A stretch of DNA of 64,000 bases from Candidatus Altimarinota bacterium (GTDB taxonomy: Bacteria > Patescibacteriota > Gracilibacteria > Absconditabacterales > Absconditicoccaceae). Under the pieces are notes generated by a model. It was given only the letters and a program-made list of their open reading frames with translations. It made no database searches and was not told the origin of the DNA. The translations under genes and the position numbers were made by a program. This document shows, piece by piece, positions 41,938-54,827 of this stretch. Each line of letters opens with the position of its first letter. Position 1 is the stretch's first letter. Where the stretch lies: positions 1 to 64,000 of the forward strand of contig JAIPIU010000006.1 in NCBI GenBank assembly GCA_021734475.1, in the 5' to 3' direction.

Positions 41938-42593
41938 TGGGAATTGATTTTTTGGAAATAATACAACTTGCCATAATATTATTGGTATCAATTTGATTAC
42001 ATGAATATGCACATGCATATGTTTCTTATAAACTTTGAGATCCAACACCAAAACTACAAAATAGATTAACTCCCAATCCTCTAAAGCATTTGGATCCTAT
42101 ATGATTTTTAATGATATTTTTAATCAATTTTGGACGATGAAAACCAGTTCAAGTAAATCCTATGTATTATAAAAATCCACTAAAATGAGAATTAATGGTA
42201 GCTTTGGCATGACCAGCAACTAATCTTATATTATCAACTATATGAATTATAATAATTTTGATATATTCTAAAATACTTGGATATTCTATCACATCTATAT
42301 TACAAACAAATACAGATATAGTTAATATCTTTCGACTAAAATTTAGTATAATAAATATAGCATTAGCAATATTTAATATGATTCCAATTCCACCATTAGA
42401 TGGATTTAGAATTATAAAAATGCTACGATTCAAAGCTTCACAAATAATAGAAAAATATACTATTTATATTTCTATAGCATTTCTATTGATCATATTATGA
42501 CCAGGGCAAAGCATAGTGTGAAATTTTTTATCAAAGACTAGTTTTTTTATTTTTAATATATTATTTACTATTTTTTGAAATATTTTTTATTAA
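41937..42593 (+). CDS. M50 family site-2-like zinc metalloprotease
   Basis: A 218-residue multi-pass membrane protease. The zinc site HEYAHAY lies in TM1 (near residue 24), and the third ligand is in FNMIPIPPLDGFRI. Between them is the cytoplasmic-face motif FGxGKPVQVNPMYYKNP, whose x is CGA (42135), Trp in homologues (GWAKPVPV). It belongs to the compact Rip2/YwhC-like subgroup without a PDZ domain. The start overlaps the stop of the upstream gene (TAATG), indicating coupled translation. Confidence 0.9.
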
Positions 42594-42600
42594 CGAATCT

Positions 42601-42634
42601 GTAATTTCTTAATCTTTTAATTCGTTAATTTAGA
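42601..42634. repeat. Degenerate heptad spacer before prfA
   Basis: TAATTTC, TTAATCT, TTTAATTCG, TTAATTTAG: an irregular version of the heptad arrays filling the gap before the prfA start. Confidence 0.4.
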
Positions 42635-42637
42635 AAA

Positions 42638-43708
42638 ATGTTAGATAAATTACAATCAATTATAAAAAAATATGAATCTTTGAAAGAACAAATGATGGAT
42701 AATGAAATAGCTTCTGATCAACAAAGAATTATGAATATTTCAAAAGAAATGTCTCAGTTAGAAGATTCATATAATCTTTCTATAGAATATAAAAAATATG
42801 ACAGTCAATTAAAAGAAGCTCAAGAAATTTTGGAAACAGAATCTGATTCTGATATTTTGGATATGGCTCAACAACAATTAGAAGAAGCAAAAGAAAAACT
42901 AGAAGATCTAGATCAAAAAATAAAATTTGCTTTATTACCCAAAGATCCAAACGATGATAAAGACATTTATTTAGAGATCAGACCAGCAGCATGATGAGAT
43001 GAAGCTTGATTATTTTGAACAGAACTACTAAAAATGTATCTAATGTATGCTCAAAAAAAATGACGAAAAACAGAAATAGTAGAAGAACAAATGTCTGATA
43101 TATGATGAGTAAAATTGGTAATAGTTAGAATAGCAGGAGAAAGTGTATATTCTATAATGAAATTTGAAAGTGGTGTTCATAGAGTTCAAAGAATACCAGA
43201 GACTGAATCACAATGAAGAGTACATACATCTACAGTTACAGTAGCAATTATGCCAGAAGCCAAAGATGTAGATATAAAAATAGATCCCAAAGATATTCAA
43301 ATGGATACATACGCAGGATCCTCTGCTTGATGACAAAACGCTAACAAGAACCAAACATGAGTAAGACTACATCATTTACCAAGCTGACTTATAGTAGACA
43401 TCTGAGATAGTAAATCGCAAATGCACAATAAAGAAAAAGCTTTCGCAGTCTTAAAATCTAGATTATATCAAATAGAATTAGATAAAAAAATTCAAGAAGA
43501 AAAGTCTCTTAGATGAAATCAAATATGAAGTGGAGATAGATCAGAAAAAATTAGAACATATAATTATCCTCAAGATAGAGTAACAGATCATAGAATTCAT
43601 GAATCACGATCAAATTTACCATCAATATTGATGTGAAATATAGAAGATATCTTACAAAAATTGACACTAGAAAATCAGACTAAACTATTAGAAGCTAGCC
43701 AATGATAA
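42638..43708 (+). CDS. prfA: Peptide chain release factor 1
   Basis: Recognises UAA/UAG and releases the peptide. The 356-residue protein has the N-terminal helical domain, [32 protein letters not shown] (PxT-type codon-recognition motif, here PET) and the catalytic SAGGQNANK. Both GGQ glycines are TGA (43328-43333), so the termination factor cannot be made without the reassignment. CGA supplies tryptophans expected from homologues (KKGWKTE at 43064; a SWxNL motif at 43607). No RF2 gene is in the window, as expected when UGA is sense. Confidence 0.95.
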
Positions 43709-43724
43709 AAAACATTAATAATTT

Positions 43725-43913
43725 TTAGTCTTTTAAGTTAATGATCAATGATCGTATTGCAGCTACTCAAACAATAACATATATTACACGAGCTACTACA
43801 GACATTGGACCAAAAATAAAAGCTACCAAGTCAAAATCAAATAATCAAACCAAACCTCGGTTCAATCATCATATAACCAACAAGATTAAAAATATCCAAT
43901 TTAATGCTTTCAT
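43725..43913 (-). CDS. Small DUF378-like membrane protein
   Basis: A 62-residue protein with two membrane helices. It matches the DUF378 (YuzA-like) pattern: ALNWIFLILLVIGGLNRGLVGLFDFDLVAFIFGPMSVVARVIYVIVGVAAI. Three TGA codons fall on glycines. The plus-strand open frame across the same bases (43741-43971) lacks such a signature and is taken as a shadow. Function of the family is unknown. It is convergent with prfA with a 16-base gap. Confidence 0.78.
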
Positions 43914-43984
43914 GGTAGAAAAAAATATAAAACAATATATAAACAACTATCTAATAACATTAACACAATAAAAATCAAGAAAAA

Positions 43985-44017
43985 AAATCTGACCTAGCTT
44001 AAAGTCAGATTTTTTAT
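43985..44017. terminator. Intrinsic terminator downstream of fusA
   Basis: AAATCTGAC pairs with GTCAGATTT, A-rich before and T6 after, about 60 bases beyond the minus-strand fusA stop. It can work for either strand. Confidence 0.75.
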
Positions 44018-44073
44018 ATCTATTTATCTAAAGTTTTTGTAATTACTAATTACAAATAAACTAATTACTAATA

Positions 44074-46176
44074 TTATTCTTCATCCATTTTTTTAACTTT
44101 ACCTGATCTTTCTTCTATAATCTTTTTAGATACATTCTCAGGAACTTTCTCATAACTAGCAAATTGCATAGTATAATTGGCTCTTCACTGTGTGTTTGAT
44201 CTCAAATCAGTAGCATAACCAAACATTTCTGATAAAGGTACCTTAGCATCAATTACTGTAGCATTTCATCTTTTATCTTGTCATTGTATCATACCTCTTC
44301 TACCACTCAAATCACCCATAACAGTTCAAACATAATCTTCTGGAGTAACTACCTCTACATCCATAATAGGTTCTAATATAACTGGATTAGCTTTCATGAA
44401 AGCATCCTTAAATGCTCTATATGTAGCTATTTTAAATGCTATTTCAGAAGAATCAACATCATGATAACTTCAATCATACGGAATAACTTTAATATTTATT
44501 ACAGGATATCAAGCCAAAACTCATTGAGCCATAGTTTCTTTTGCTCATTTATCAATAGCAGGAATAAATTCATTTGGAATAGATCATCATTTAATTTGTG
44601 GTTCAAATTCATAGTTTTTATCTTCCAATTTTTCAAGTCTCAAAAGAACATGTCCAAATTGTCATCTTCCTCATGTTTGTCTTTTAAATACTCATTCTCA
44701 TTCAGAATTAACTGTAATAGCTTCTCTATATGCAACTTGTGGTTTACCTGTATCAACTGCTACTTTATGTTCTCTTTTTAATCTATCAGCAATAATATCC
44801 AAATGCAATTCACCCATACCAGCTATAATAGTTTGACCACTTTCTTCATCAGAATAATATTTAAAAGAAGGATCTTCGTAAGCTAATTTAGATAAAGCTA
44901 TTCACATTCTTTCTTGATCAGCTTTTGATCTTGGTTCAACAGCCATTGATATAACTGGCTCTGGGAATTCCATTTTTTCTAATATAATAGGCTTTTTCAT
45001 ATCACACAAAGTATTTCAAGTTCTAGTATCTTTTAATCAAAGAAAAGCACATATATGACCAGCATGTACTGATTCTATTTCTTCTCTTTTATTTGCATGC
45101 ATAAGTAAAAGTCTTCATACTCTTTCTCTTTGTCCAGTAATAGGATTCAAAAGAGCGTCTCATGATTTTATAACTCCAGAATATACTCTTACAAATGTAA
45201 GTATTCAAACAAAAGGATCTGTCATTATTTTAAATGCTATAGCAGAAACCGCTTCATTATCATCAGGCTTTCTTTCAAGAATTTTTGTTTCATCATCTGG
45301 ATCTAATCATTTCATAGTTCATCTATCCAAAGGTGTTGGTAAATAATCTATTACAGCATCCAAAACAAGTTGAACTCATTTATTTCCAAGAGCAGATCAA
45401 CAAAGAATTGGATATAATTCATTATTAATTGTTCAATTTCTTATAGCTCTTTTAATAAGTTCAATCGATATTTCTTCTCATCACAAAAATTTTTCAGCTA
45501 ATTCATCATCAAACATGCTAACTTTATCTATCAATATTTCTCTATATTCATTTACCTTTGCTAACATATTTTCAGGTATTTCATTTTCTATTTCTTTTTC
45601 TCATTTTTCACCTTCAAAGCTATACATTTTCATTTTCAAGATATCTATTATTGCAGAAAATTCATCAGCTTGTCAAACAGGTAATTGTATTACAACTCAT
45701 TTATCTGTAATTCTAGATTTTATAGATTCAACTGACATATAAAAATCAGCTCACAACTTATCCATTTTATTTACAAAAATTATTCTAGGTACTCAGTATT
45801 TATCTGCCTGTCTCCAAACAGTTTCAGTTTGAGGTTCAACTCATTGAGAACCATCAAGCAAAGTAACAGCTCAATCCAAAACTCTAAGAGATCTTTCTAC
45901 TTCTACAGTAAAATCAACGTGTCCTGGGGTATCTATTATATTAATATGATGATCTCACCAAAAACAAGTAGTAGCAGCAGATGTAATAGTTATTCATCTT
46001 TCTTTTTCTTGTTCCATCCAATCCATTTCAGCAGCTCAATCATGAACTTCTCAAATTTTATGTTTTTTTCAAGTATAGTACAAAACTCTCTCAGTACATG
46101 TAGTTTTTCACGCATCAATATGAGCCATAATACCAATATTTCTCACTTTATCCAAAGTTTTTCTTTCGTTTGCCAT
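44074..46176 (-). CDS. fusA: Translation elongation factor G
   Basis: A 700-residue GTPase that drives ribosomal translocation. G1 is AHIDAGKTT (residue about 18), switch [16 protein letters not shown]3 DTPGHVDF, G4 VNKMDK, and GSALGNKGVQ the G5 region. Domains II-V are all present: [40 protein letters not shown], and a C-terminal [27 protein letters not shown]. Length and order are normal. The monocistronic unit runs from 46176 with a terminator at about 44000. Confidence 0.96.
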
Positions 46177-46285
46177 CTTTAAAAAATTATACTTTAAAAA
46201 TAAAAAAAAATCGCTTTGCTACAATATACAAAACGACCCGCTTTTTTCAAGTAAATCTTATACTTTCTACTTTTATATTTATATA

Positions 46286-46564
46286 TTAATCTAATACTGA
46301 TTTTATAACTATAGTATTGTTTATTTTTTTATGTTTCACATTATTCAATAATCATTCTTTATTTTCAAAGTTATTACTTCAAGATATGGTCCTCAAATTA
46401 TTTTCTTGTTTTATATTTATATTATTTTCCAAATTTAAATCATTTAGTTTATCCAAAAACATTACTATATTTCATATTTGATTAAATAGTTTGTTTTTTT
46501 CTTCTTCTTCTAATTTTATACAAGCTAATTTCTGTAAACGTTCAAATTCTTTTTCGTTTAACAT
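46286..46564 (-). CDS. gatC: Aspartyl/glutamyl-tRNA amidotransferase subunit C
   Basis: A 92-residue partner of GatB (20835) and GatA. The N-terminus EKEFERLQKLACIKLEEEEKNKLFNQIGNIVMFLDKLNDLN matches GatC's 'LARLxLxxEE...L..Il.yvd.L' helix pair. The C-terminal half is more divergent than usual (normally LREDxV is found; here NLRTISGSNNF). It is 26 bases upstream of the PKD protein gene end region, on the same strand. Confidence 0.75.
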
Positions 46565-46590
46565 ATTTTTAAACTATAAATTATAAACTA

Positions 46591-49077
46591 TTATTGTACT
46601 TTCAAATTAATATTTCATTCTAGATCAGGTTTATTATCAAATGTAATAAACACTTTTATATTATATATTCCAGGTGTATCAAATATTTTAGAAGTTTCTA
46701 TACATTCTCTAGCCTTACACTCCAAAAAGTTTTGATTACCAAAATCTCGTTTAACTGTTGTTGGAAGTCAGCTTAGCTCCAAAGAAAAATCAACTTTATC
46801 TCAAGGTTTAGCAATTTGAGCAGGATGAGAATCAATATTTATTTTTAGATTAGTTAGAGCTTTTTTTACTATTATACGAGTTCCAGAACCTATTATCAAT
46901 TCACGTCATTTTTTAGTCTTTATAGTCAGAAAAGGGAAATATTCTCAATTTTCTTTTTCATTATCATAGATATAAGTATGAGATACTACTGATTGAGAAA
47001 AATTCTTTTTAATATCTCAATCTCCAAAATCTCGAGTAAAATAGACTATTTCATCTGTTGGATCGTTTACAGTAGTAGTAGACGCATCAAATTGAACAGT
47101 AAAAGGATCCATTCAAACAGTATCAGGAGTCACCAATAGTTTTCAAATTATATCATCTCTTTTTATTTTTACATTTATAATTTCTTCACTACTAACGTCA
47201 CGATTTACATCTTCTACTACAATCTTTATTTCATAATCTTTATTTTCATCCAAACTAATTTCAAAAATTTTAGAATTTGAAGATAAAACTGGCTTGGAAT
47301 TAATCAAAACTTTTTTAACTAAACCAGGAAAATCAGGTACAACACTAGTTATATCTATTTTTAATACCGTTGGTATTTCAGATATAAATAAATTTCAATC
47401 CTGATACATATTAGAGTTAGTTTTATCTATCTTTTTAAAATTTGGTGATTGTGGTGATTTATAATAAACATCATAAAGAATATCAAAATTCATACTTCCT
47501 ATCTCCAAATCATCACTTTCACATTCTCATTGTTTTCATTCATCAGTTACAAACTTCACTATAAATGAATAAACTCATTTTGATGGTAAGATATAATCTA
47601 TATATCAGTTTTTGTTTTTTATAGTATCTATTACTTTTGATTTTTGAGAATCATATATATCAAATTGATAATCAGTAATAACAGCACTTTTATCCAAAAA
47701 GTTTGCTTTTATATTATATTCTGTTCATTTAATCTCATTTAAAGCAATTTCACAAATTGGAACATCCGACTGTTCTACTCTAACAGGGAAAGTATACAGA
47801 TAATCATTCAAAGTTGGAAATCTAACTCATATATGATAAACCTTAGCTTCCTTGTATACATAAGTAAATGTAACATCATCAGATTTATCAGCATTTCCAT
47901 CTCAATCAGCATCCCAAACTATTTTATAATCACTCAAACTAAAGTCCTTGAATACTTCAGATGCATCAAAACTAACTTTGGATGGTACTCTTCAAACAAT
48001 AACATCAAGTGGAATGTTTTTTACAGAATTATCTTTATTACTAACTTTTATAACTGAACCAAAAACTAATGTTCACGCATCAAAACTTTTTACTAAATTT
48101 TCAGAGGTTTGAGAATTTATATAAGAAACATTAAGTTTTAAAGGATAGTTTCACTTATCATAATACATACATCATCAATTAAAGTTAGTTGTCTTCATAT
48201 CAATATTAAGTTTTTGACCATTGGAACAATCAAGTTCTATATTTTGAAGAGTTATTTGTCCAAGTTTAGGCAATATTTCACTATCAAACAAACTAGCATT
48301 TAAACCAAAATTAATAATTCCTGGAGCTATTAATCTCAAATTAGGATTGCTTCATACAAGTACAGAAGTATCTTTTAGATTATAATAAACTTTCAATAAT
48401 TGATTTGGATTAGTTAGATCATCTGCAGATATATTATTAACCTTACTCATAAAACTTGATCCAAATGCTATAGAAAAAACAAAAACTATAAATCAAAGAA
48501 TTAATCAAAATATATATCAAGTTTTAGATTTATTTTTTACTGTTATAAGCCTGTATGCATTTACGATAACTAAAGCAAAACCAAGTAAAAACAAAAATCA
48601 AAAGAATATAACTACAAATGTTTGTAATAGTGTTTTAGCGGTTTGTGGCGTAATTCACACACTACTAAGCTGATTTGGATTACCCATCAAATAATAGAAA
48701 ATAGCAGCCAATCATCAAATCAGCAAAAATAACAAAATACCACATCAAATCAAAAATTGTTTTATAGATATTTTAGATCAAGATTTTGTCGTAGAAGTAT
48801 TGCTAGTTTTAACAGAAGATTGTCATACTCACAAACTTTTCAAAGAACTAATATTCTGTTTATATTGAAAATCTAATTGTTGCATTTTTTTTTGAACCTC
48901 AATTTTTTGTTCATTAGTAATTCATTGAGTTTTTAGATAATTATTTAATTTCAAAAACTCATCTTCTAATTTTTTTTGATCTGCCAAAATAGCTTCTATT
49001 TTTGCCTTATTTACGTCTTTATTAGCCGAATTGTTTGTCTGTCAAACGTTTCAAGTACTAAAAAATGGATCTGCCAT
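46591..49077 (-). CDS. Membrane-anchored PKD/Ig-like surface protein, 828 aa
   Basis: Architecture seen from the translation: an N-terminal cytoplasmic coiled coil (residues about 20-90, KIEAILADQKKLEDEFLKL); three TM helices (about 105-215: FLIGCGILLFLLIGGLAAIFYYL, TFVVIFFGFLFLLGFALVIV, YIFGLILGFIVFVFSIAF); then a long ectodomain. A DADGDGNADKSDDVTFTYVY block is typical of a Ca-binding PKD-type module. Further Ig-like repeats include a true PKD signature (GMDPFTVQFDAS...YFTRDFGDG). Several Cys pairs are present. A surface sensor or adhesin role is inferred only. Confidence 0.75.
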
Positions 49078-49315
49078 ACTAAGATTTTATATAATAAATC
49101 ATCAACAATTTAACAAAATCATAGTTATTTTCAACTAAATTAAAATTCAGAATTACATTTTATATAAAATAATTAAATATATAGTATGTCAATATAAGTA
49201 ATAAAATAATATCTAAATAACAATAAATTAAGCATATAATCACTAATAAAATTTTGATAAGAATATTTTTGAGACTATAATCTATATAAACTAATTTTAC
49301 AACAACTATATAAAA

Positions 49316-52300
49316 ATGAATATCAGAACATTATCTAAACTAAGTGACATCAAAATGATTATGAAAATCTGACTTTTCGTAATTTCACTTATGTTTTATA
49401 TTATATCATCTCAAACACACTGAAATAGTGTAGAATTTGACGATAGTATATTAAATCAATTTCCATGAATTACATGATATATAAATCACGCTAATTTCCA
49501 ATACTGATGAAATAATTTTTATTGAACTTTTTTCTTATTAGAACCATGATATTCAACAGAAACAATCACTATGTGATGAGACACCAAAACATGTACAAAA
49601 CAAATAAGATGATTGTATTATAACAATCAAAGATGAAATAGATTACGACCATTAGACATAGATACACTAAACACTTTAAAGATTGCAGAAACATTATGAA
49701 TACTATGAAATTCTACATGATATAGTAATCTTACAATAACAGGCTGACGATACACTTTATGTAGTGGTTGAAATCCTGATGAAATATACTGAGAAATAAC
49801 ACACGATCGATACACATGAACAATATATAAAATGATAGCTTGAGTAAATTATAATACTACTACCAATAGCTATACTTGATGATTATCATGAACTCTTAAA
49901 TTTTTCAATAATACAACTTGAAAATTTTGGGATCAACGATGATGAGTAGCAGATTTTTGGTGAACATGAGTACCATCTCTCACTCAAACATGAGTTTGTA
50001 CATGAGTAGTTACAAGCTGAGTTTACTACAATTGAACAACATCATATAGTATAAATCAAATTCGAAATTGAACATCTCGACTACCAAGCAACATAGGTCA
50101 TTATGAAGCTACACCTAATTCAACTTGATGTGATTTTAATTGTATGGCATGATACGAACGATCATGATCAATCAGTCAATGTACCTTAGTAATATGAACA
50201 TATTGTTGAGATTGAATTATACAAACACCAAATAGTTGAGCAGTAATGGAACAATGTGATGATTGAAATACAACAGCATGAGACGGTTGTAGTTCTACTT
50301 GCACACTAGAAACTCCTACTTGTACATTAGTAAATGATTCTCCTAAATATACATGACAAAATGTTACATTTACATGAACAGCATTATCTCGATCAAAAAT
50401 TACAGAAATAAGTTTTGGAGATACAAATTGAGCTTCTATAGTTTGAAATCAAACAACATATACAACAACACATTCTTATACAAATACTTGAACATATACA
50501 TGATTTATAATAATTCAAAGCAATATAACTTGAACAATAATTAAAACTGGTATATGCAATACCAACGTAATCATATTATGATTAACATGAACTCTTACAC
50601 AAACTTGAACATGTTCAGGTTCTTTAGTATCAAATGCGACAAACAATAGTACTTCAACTTGATATTTACAAACACGAGTTTGATGAGAACGAACACCTAT
50701 ATATTCACGAACATATAATACAACACCTTGAATATGTACATTTGCTTGTAATACTAATTATTCACGAACATGATGAGCTTGTATAGCAAATTGTTGAAAC
50801 TGAATATTAAACACTTGAGAACAATGTGATGATTGAAATACAACAGCATGAGATGGTTGTAGTTCTGCTTGTACACTAGAGACTCCTACTTGTAATTGAT
50901 TAACAGTTTCAAACAATAGTTGATATGCTCCCCTATCTGTAATATATTCATGAACAAAAAATTCACGAACAAATTATACATTAAATTTTGGAGACTGATC
51001 TAGTACATGAACATTTACACTTCCATTAACACATATTTATTCAAACACATGAACATACACTTATTCACTTACTTGAGTTCATCCTTCTTCTGGAAGTCTA
51101 ACTTGTATCCAAACATGAACTATTACATCTATATATAGTTGAGTAGTATGTCGAAATTGACGAACAAATATAAGCTGAACATGTGTTTTGATATCGACAT
51201 GAAATACATCAATAACATGAACAGTTGGTTCTTGATCAACATTTACTATACCATGAAATATAACAATATATAGTAGCTGATCTAATACTGGTTGATATTT
51301 ACAGATTTCATGAATTAATTCTGTTTGAATATCTTACTGAAATCGAGATTGAATATTAATTCCACCTACAATATTATCGGCATGATCTTGTTCTGCACCA
51401 GCAAATACTCTGACAAGTATTTCTTCATGACTAACAAATCCTAGTATATTATTAGAATTTCAAGCATGAGCAAGTTGATCAACAATTACATCAAATATAA
51501 CTTGATCTTATTTCAAAATCAAAGTTAAAGTAAATTCTTGAACAATTTGAAACACTTATCGTATATTTAGATCAGTAGAATGCTGAACCTGACGAGAAAA
51601 AGTATATTCTGATGAACTATGTATATTAGATTCAAACAAAATGTGCGAATTTAATACAAATAAACTATCATACTTCAATATAGTTTCCAATAGTTCTTTG
51701 GGATGATGATGAACTCCAATGATAGTTTGAACTATCCCTTGGATTAGAAAAGCATATGTAGACAAAGCGTATATGTCAGATCCATTTACTATAGCAAATT
51801 TCAACGATGTAACCTTAGCATCAGTTTCCAAATGAATGCTATATGTAAATTGAGATCCTATAGGAGAATCTTGATATGTTTACAATTGAGATGAATTAAA
51901 TATTGAACTATATTCAAGTAAAAAATACGATACAACAGTAAGTTCTACAATCACAATTTGATCAGTAGCTACTACATTCTACATTACAACAATGGAAGAA
52001 TGAGATGATAATAGTTCTAGTCTAAGTACAATACAAAAAATCAGAATAATGAGTATATTTAATTTAATAAAAGATATATATTCAGATAATCCTACTAAAG
52101 AACAAGAATTTTTGTACACACTTAGAAGTATGGTAGAAGATAAATTAGATATTTTAGATGAAGATGATGAAGCATATCCAGCATTCGAATATTTATTATG
52201 ACTGATAGAATCACATTTAATAATAAGCTGAATAGATGAAAGTGACCATATAGCTCCAAACTGTAAGGAATATGAAATAAGTTATGACGACGATGAAGGC

Positions 52301-52771
52301 GCATATTATTCTCCAGACTTTAAAAAAGTTCAATATTTTTCAACTCGTGAAACATTAATAAGATACATAGATTCCAAAAATCCATGAGATTGTAGAATCA
52401 ACACATATTGAACAGACTATGTAAATACAAACAATACAGATCCTGAAAAACATATAGCTCCAAATGGTAAAGTTTACAAAATAGAAAGTACTAGTAATTG
52501 ATATACTTCATCTGATTTTACATACACAAAATATTTTGATACCATAGAAGCTATTCGTTCTTATATCAATGTAAATAATCCTGCTATAACTATTTGGGAT
52601 CATACAATAGATAATTCATTTGATGCAATAAATCACATAGCTCCAAATGGTAAGGTTTACAAAGTATACAAAACAGATAAATGATATATGTCTTATAAAT
52701 TAATCAAAGTAAGATATTTCAGCACATTAGAATCAATCAAATCTTTTATAGATCAAAATAATAAAATATAA
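49316..52771 (+). CDS. Giant Cys-rich surface protein with DUF4215/PKD modules and C-terminal HIAPNGK repeats, 1151 aa
   Basis: Signal-like N-terminus (KIGLFVISLMFYIISSQTH). Two copies of the Myxococcus-type Cys-rich repeat EQCDDGNTTAGDGCSS.CTLETPTC lie at about residues 312-336 and 502-526. Between and after them are PKD-like blocks (ISFGDTNG..., LNFGDGSS) and many Thr/Ser/Gly residues. The C-terminus (about residues 980-1151) has three 60-70-residue repeats built on HIAPNGKVYKI...GY.S..F...KYF.T.E.IRSYI..NNP. TGA is exceptionally frequent. It is probably a stalked surface adhesin; the terminal repeats may bind a ligand or wall component. Confidence 0.75.
50249..50324 (+). repeat. Direct repeat encoding the Cys-rich module, copy 1
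   Basis: 76 bases beginning GAACAATGTGATGATTG, repeated with only a few changes at 50819-50894. It codes for the DUF4215-like module and suggests recent internal duplication or gene conversion. Confidence 0.85.
50819..50894 (+). repeat. Direct repeat encoding the Cys-rich module, copy 2
   Basis: Second copy of the 76-base repeat at 50249-50324. The differences are single-base changes such as GAC/GAT and TCTACT/TCTGCT. Confidence 0.85.
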
Positions 52772-52792
52772 AAGTATGGTCTTAAACATAAA

Positions 52793-52822
52793 GAAAAGAG
52801 AGGTTTCAATAACCTCTTTTTT
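52793..52822. terminator. Intrinsic terminator between convergent genes
   Basis: AGAGGTT pairs with AACCTCT around TCAAT, with A-rich sequence before and T6 after, between the giant surface protein gene and elp3. Confidence 0.8.
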
Positions 52823-52828
52823 CTTTAT

Positions 52829-54703
52829 TTATAATTTCTTTACCATATATGTACCTTCAAGTTTATATCAAAGTTTTCTATAATACTCTCTGACTCAGAT
52901 ACCTGAAATAACAGATAATTTTTTATATCAAAAGATTTTAGATATAATTTCTGCCACTTCCATCAACTGTTTACCAAATCATTTATGTTGAAATTTAATA
53001 TCTCATTTTTCCATTGTAACATTATCTCATTGAAGCATTGCAACATTACCATATACATGTAATTCTCTAATCATTGAAGTATTCTCTCATAATCATTTCC
53101 ATTCAACGGTATTTTTATTTTGAGCCAATAACAACCTAGTAAATCAATATAAATATCATAAACTATCTTCAAAAGAAATAAATAATTCTGTTCACACACT
53201 ACTTTTATATTTTCTTATAACTAAGTTCACAATATTCTCTGACATTCTCTGCCTTTTATTCTCAGATATTCTCTGTCTTATCTCTCTACTTCTAGTATCC
53301 AAACTAACAAAATTTCTAAAACTTTTTAAATCTGGTTTTTTTCAAACAATCAATGTTTCATCTTTTCATTCAATAAAATCTTTCAAATATTTTCAATCTT
53401 TCAGATCTTTGATTACTTTAAAATTGGGATACAATCTAGTATAAAATCTTTTTAATATTTCAATACTTCAATGTTTCAATTTATCTTTCAAAAAAGTATG
53501 CATCAATTGTGCTAAATTTGTAACATTACTTCATGCTTCTATTTCTGGTGCAGGAATATCACGAATAAGCCTCTTTATCCTAGTATATGGAGGAATAATT
53601 TCCAAAAAAGTTTGGCTTATTAATTTTTTTATATGATCTGTAGATATAGCTTTATATTTTCATTGTTTATAAAGATTATAAAGCTCTGTATTTGGTATAA
53701 CAGATGTTGGATAAAATTTTATTTCATCTGGTTTTATATAAATATCAGAATATATTTTTTTAAAAGTTCATAGGTCTTTTATATAATTTGATCCATAAAG
53801 TCCAGGCATTATATGAACAGAAAATTTGAATGCATATTGCCTAAGTTTATGTATCGCATCACGAAATTCTTGTACTGTATGTCCTCTTTTATTTTTATTC
53901 AAAACATCATCATACATTGATTGAAGTCATATTTCTAGTCTTGTCACTCACATTTCACGCCACAGTTTACAGTTTTCATCAATCACATATTCTGGTCTAG
54001 TTTCGATAGTCAAACCTATAATTCTATGTTCAGATTTTTCATTTTTTTTGATTGATTCTTCTAAAGTTTTGGGATGTTTTATTTTATTCAATCATTCCAA
54101 AGTATATTTAAATCTCTTTTCACTTTTATCTTCAATTTTAGGATTTTCACTCTTAATTTTTAATTTAGCAAAACTATTAGCCGAATCATATAGTCACTTA
54201 ATAAAGTCTTTTTTATATTTAATTGGATATACATCCCAAGTTCAACCAAGAACAATCATCTCAATTTTATCAGTCGGATGACCAGCCAAAGTAAGAGAAG
54301 TTAATCTATTATAAACTTGTTTAAGTGGATCAAATTTATTTAACAAAGCTCTCATTGCTCCAGGTTCAGATTTTATATAGCTCTTTGGCATAGTAGAATC
54401 ATTGGGACAGAATATACATTCACCAGGACATCGAAATGGCTTAGTTAAAACCTGAATAGCAACTATACCAGAAGCTGATCTAATTTTTCTTTTTTTTAAG
54501 AATTGTTCAAGTTCAGTGTTTTTTTCAATAATATTTTCATTCAACATTTCACGATATGTTTTTAGAATAGCTATATTACTAGGTAAATCTTTTAATTTAT
54601 ATTTCCTAGAAAAACTTCTTTTGTAATCAACAAAAAGTTCAAGATTCAATTTATCTTTGGGAGTATCTATAAGTTTTTGTATAAGTTCTTTATAGTTTTG
54701 CAT
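52829..54703 (-). CDS. Elp3-like radical SAM / acetyltransferase tRNA-modifying enzyme
   Basis: A 624-residue protein of the Elp3 family, which makes the cm5U-type modification at wobble U34. The N-terminal part (GIVAIQVLTKPFRCPGECIFCPND, with the radical-SAM Cys cluster at about residue 92) is followed by EPGAMRALLNKFDPLKQVYNRL, a KIEMIVLGGTW barrel strand, LTIETRPEYV and LGLQSMYDDVL-type motifs. A C-terminal GNAT acetyltransferase domain ends it (HKGFGKQLMEVAEIISK, GIGVREYYRKLGY). Elp3 stands alone here, as in other bacteria and archaea that have it. Confidence 0.88.
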
Positions 54704-54790
54704 ATATCGTTTTTTATTAAATTTAATTACTTATAAAATTATGACTATCTTTATCAAAGGAAAATAAAAAACTGACCACAGCCAGCTTTC

Positions 54791-54827
54791 AAATCTAAAA
54801 TCTAAATACTAATAGCTAAGTGCTAAG
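54791..54827 (-). repeat. Heptad spacer array (xxxxTAG units)
   Basis: Read on the minus strand, the nusB stop is followed by TACTTAG, CACTTAG, CTATTAG, TATTTAG, ATTTTAG: TAG every seven bases, hence in all three frames. Confidence 0.6.

Noticed and set aside
43741-43971. Plus-strand open frame of 76 codons
   Set aside because: The opposite strand encodes a DUF378-like protein with matching motif; the plus frame has no recognisable feature.
50249-50894. Possible CRISPR array from repeated 76-base blocks
   Set aside because: Only two copies, 570 bases apart, in frame within a coding repeat; no regular spacers or cas genes.
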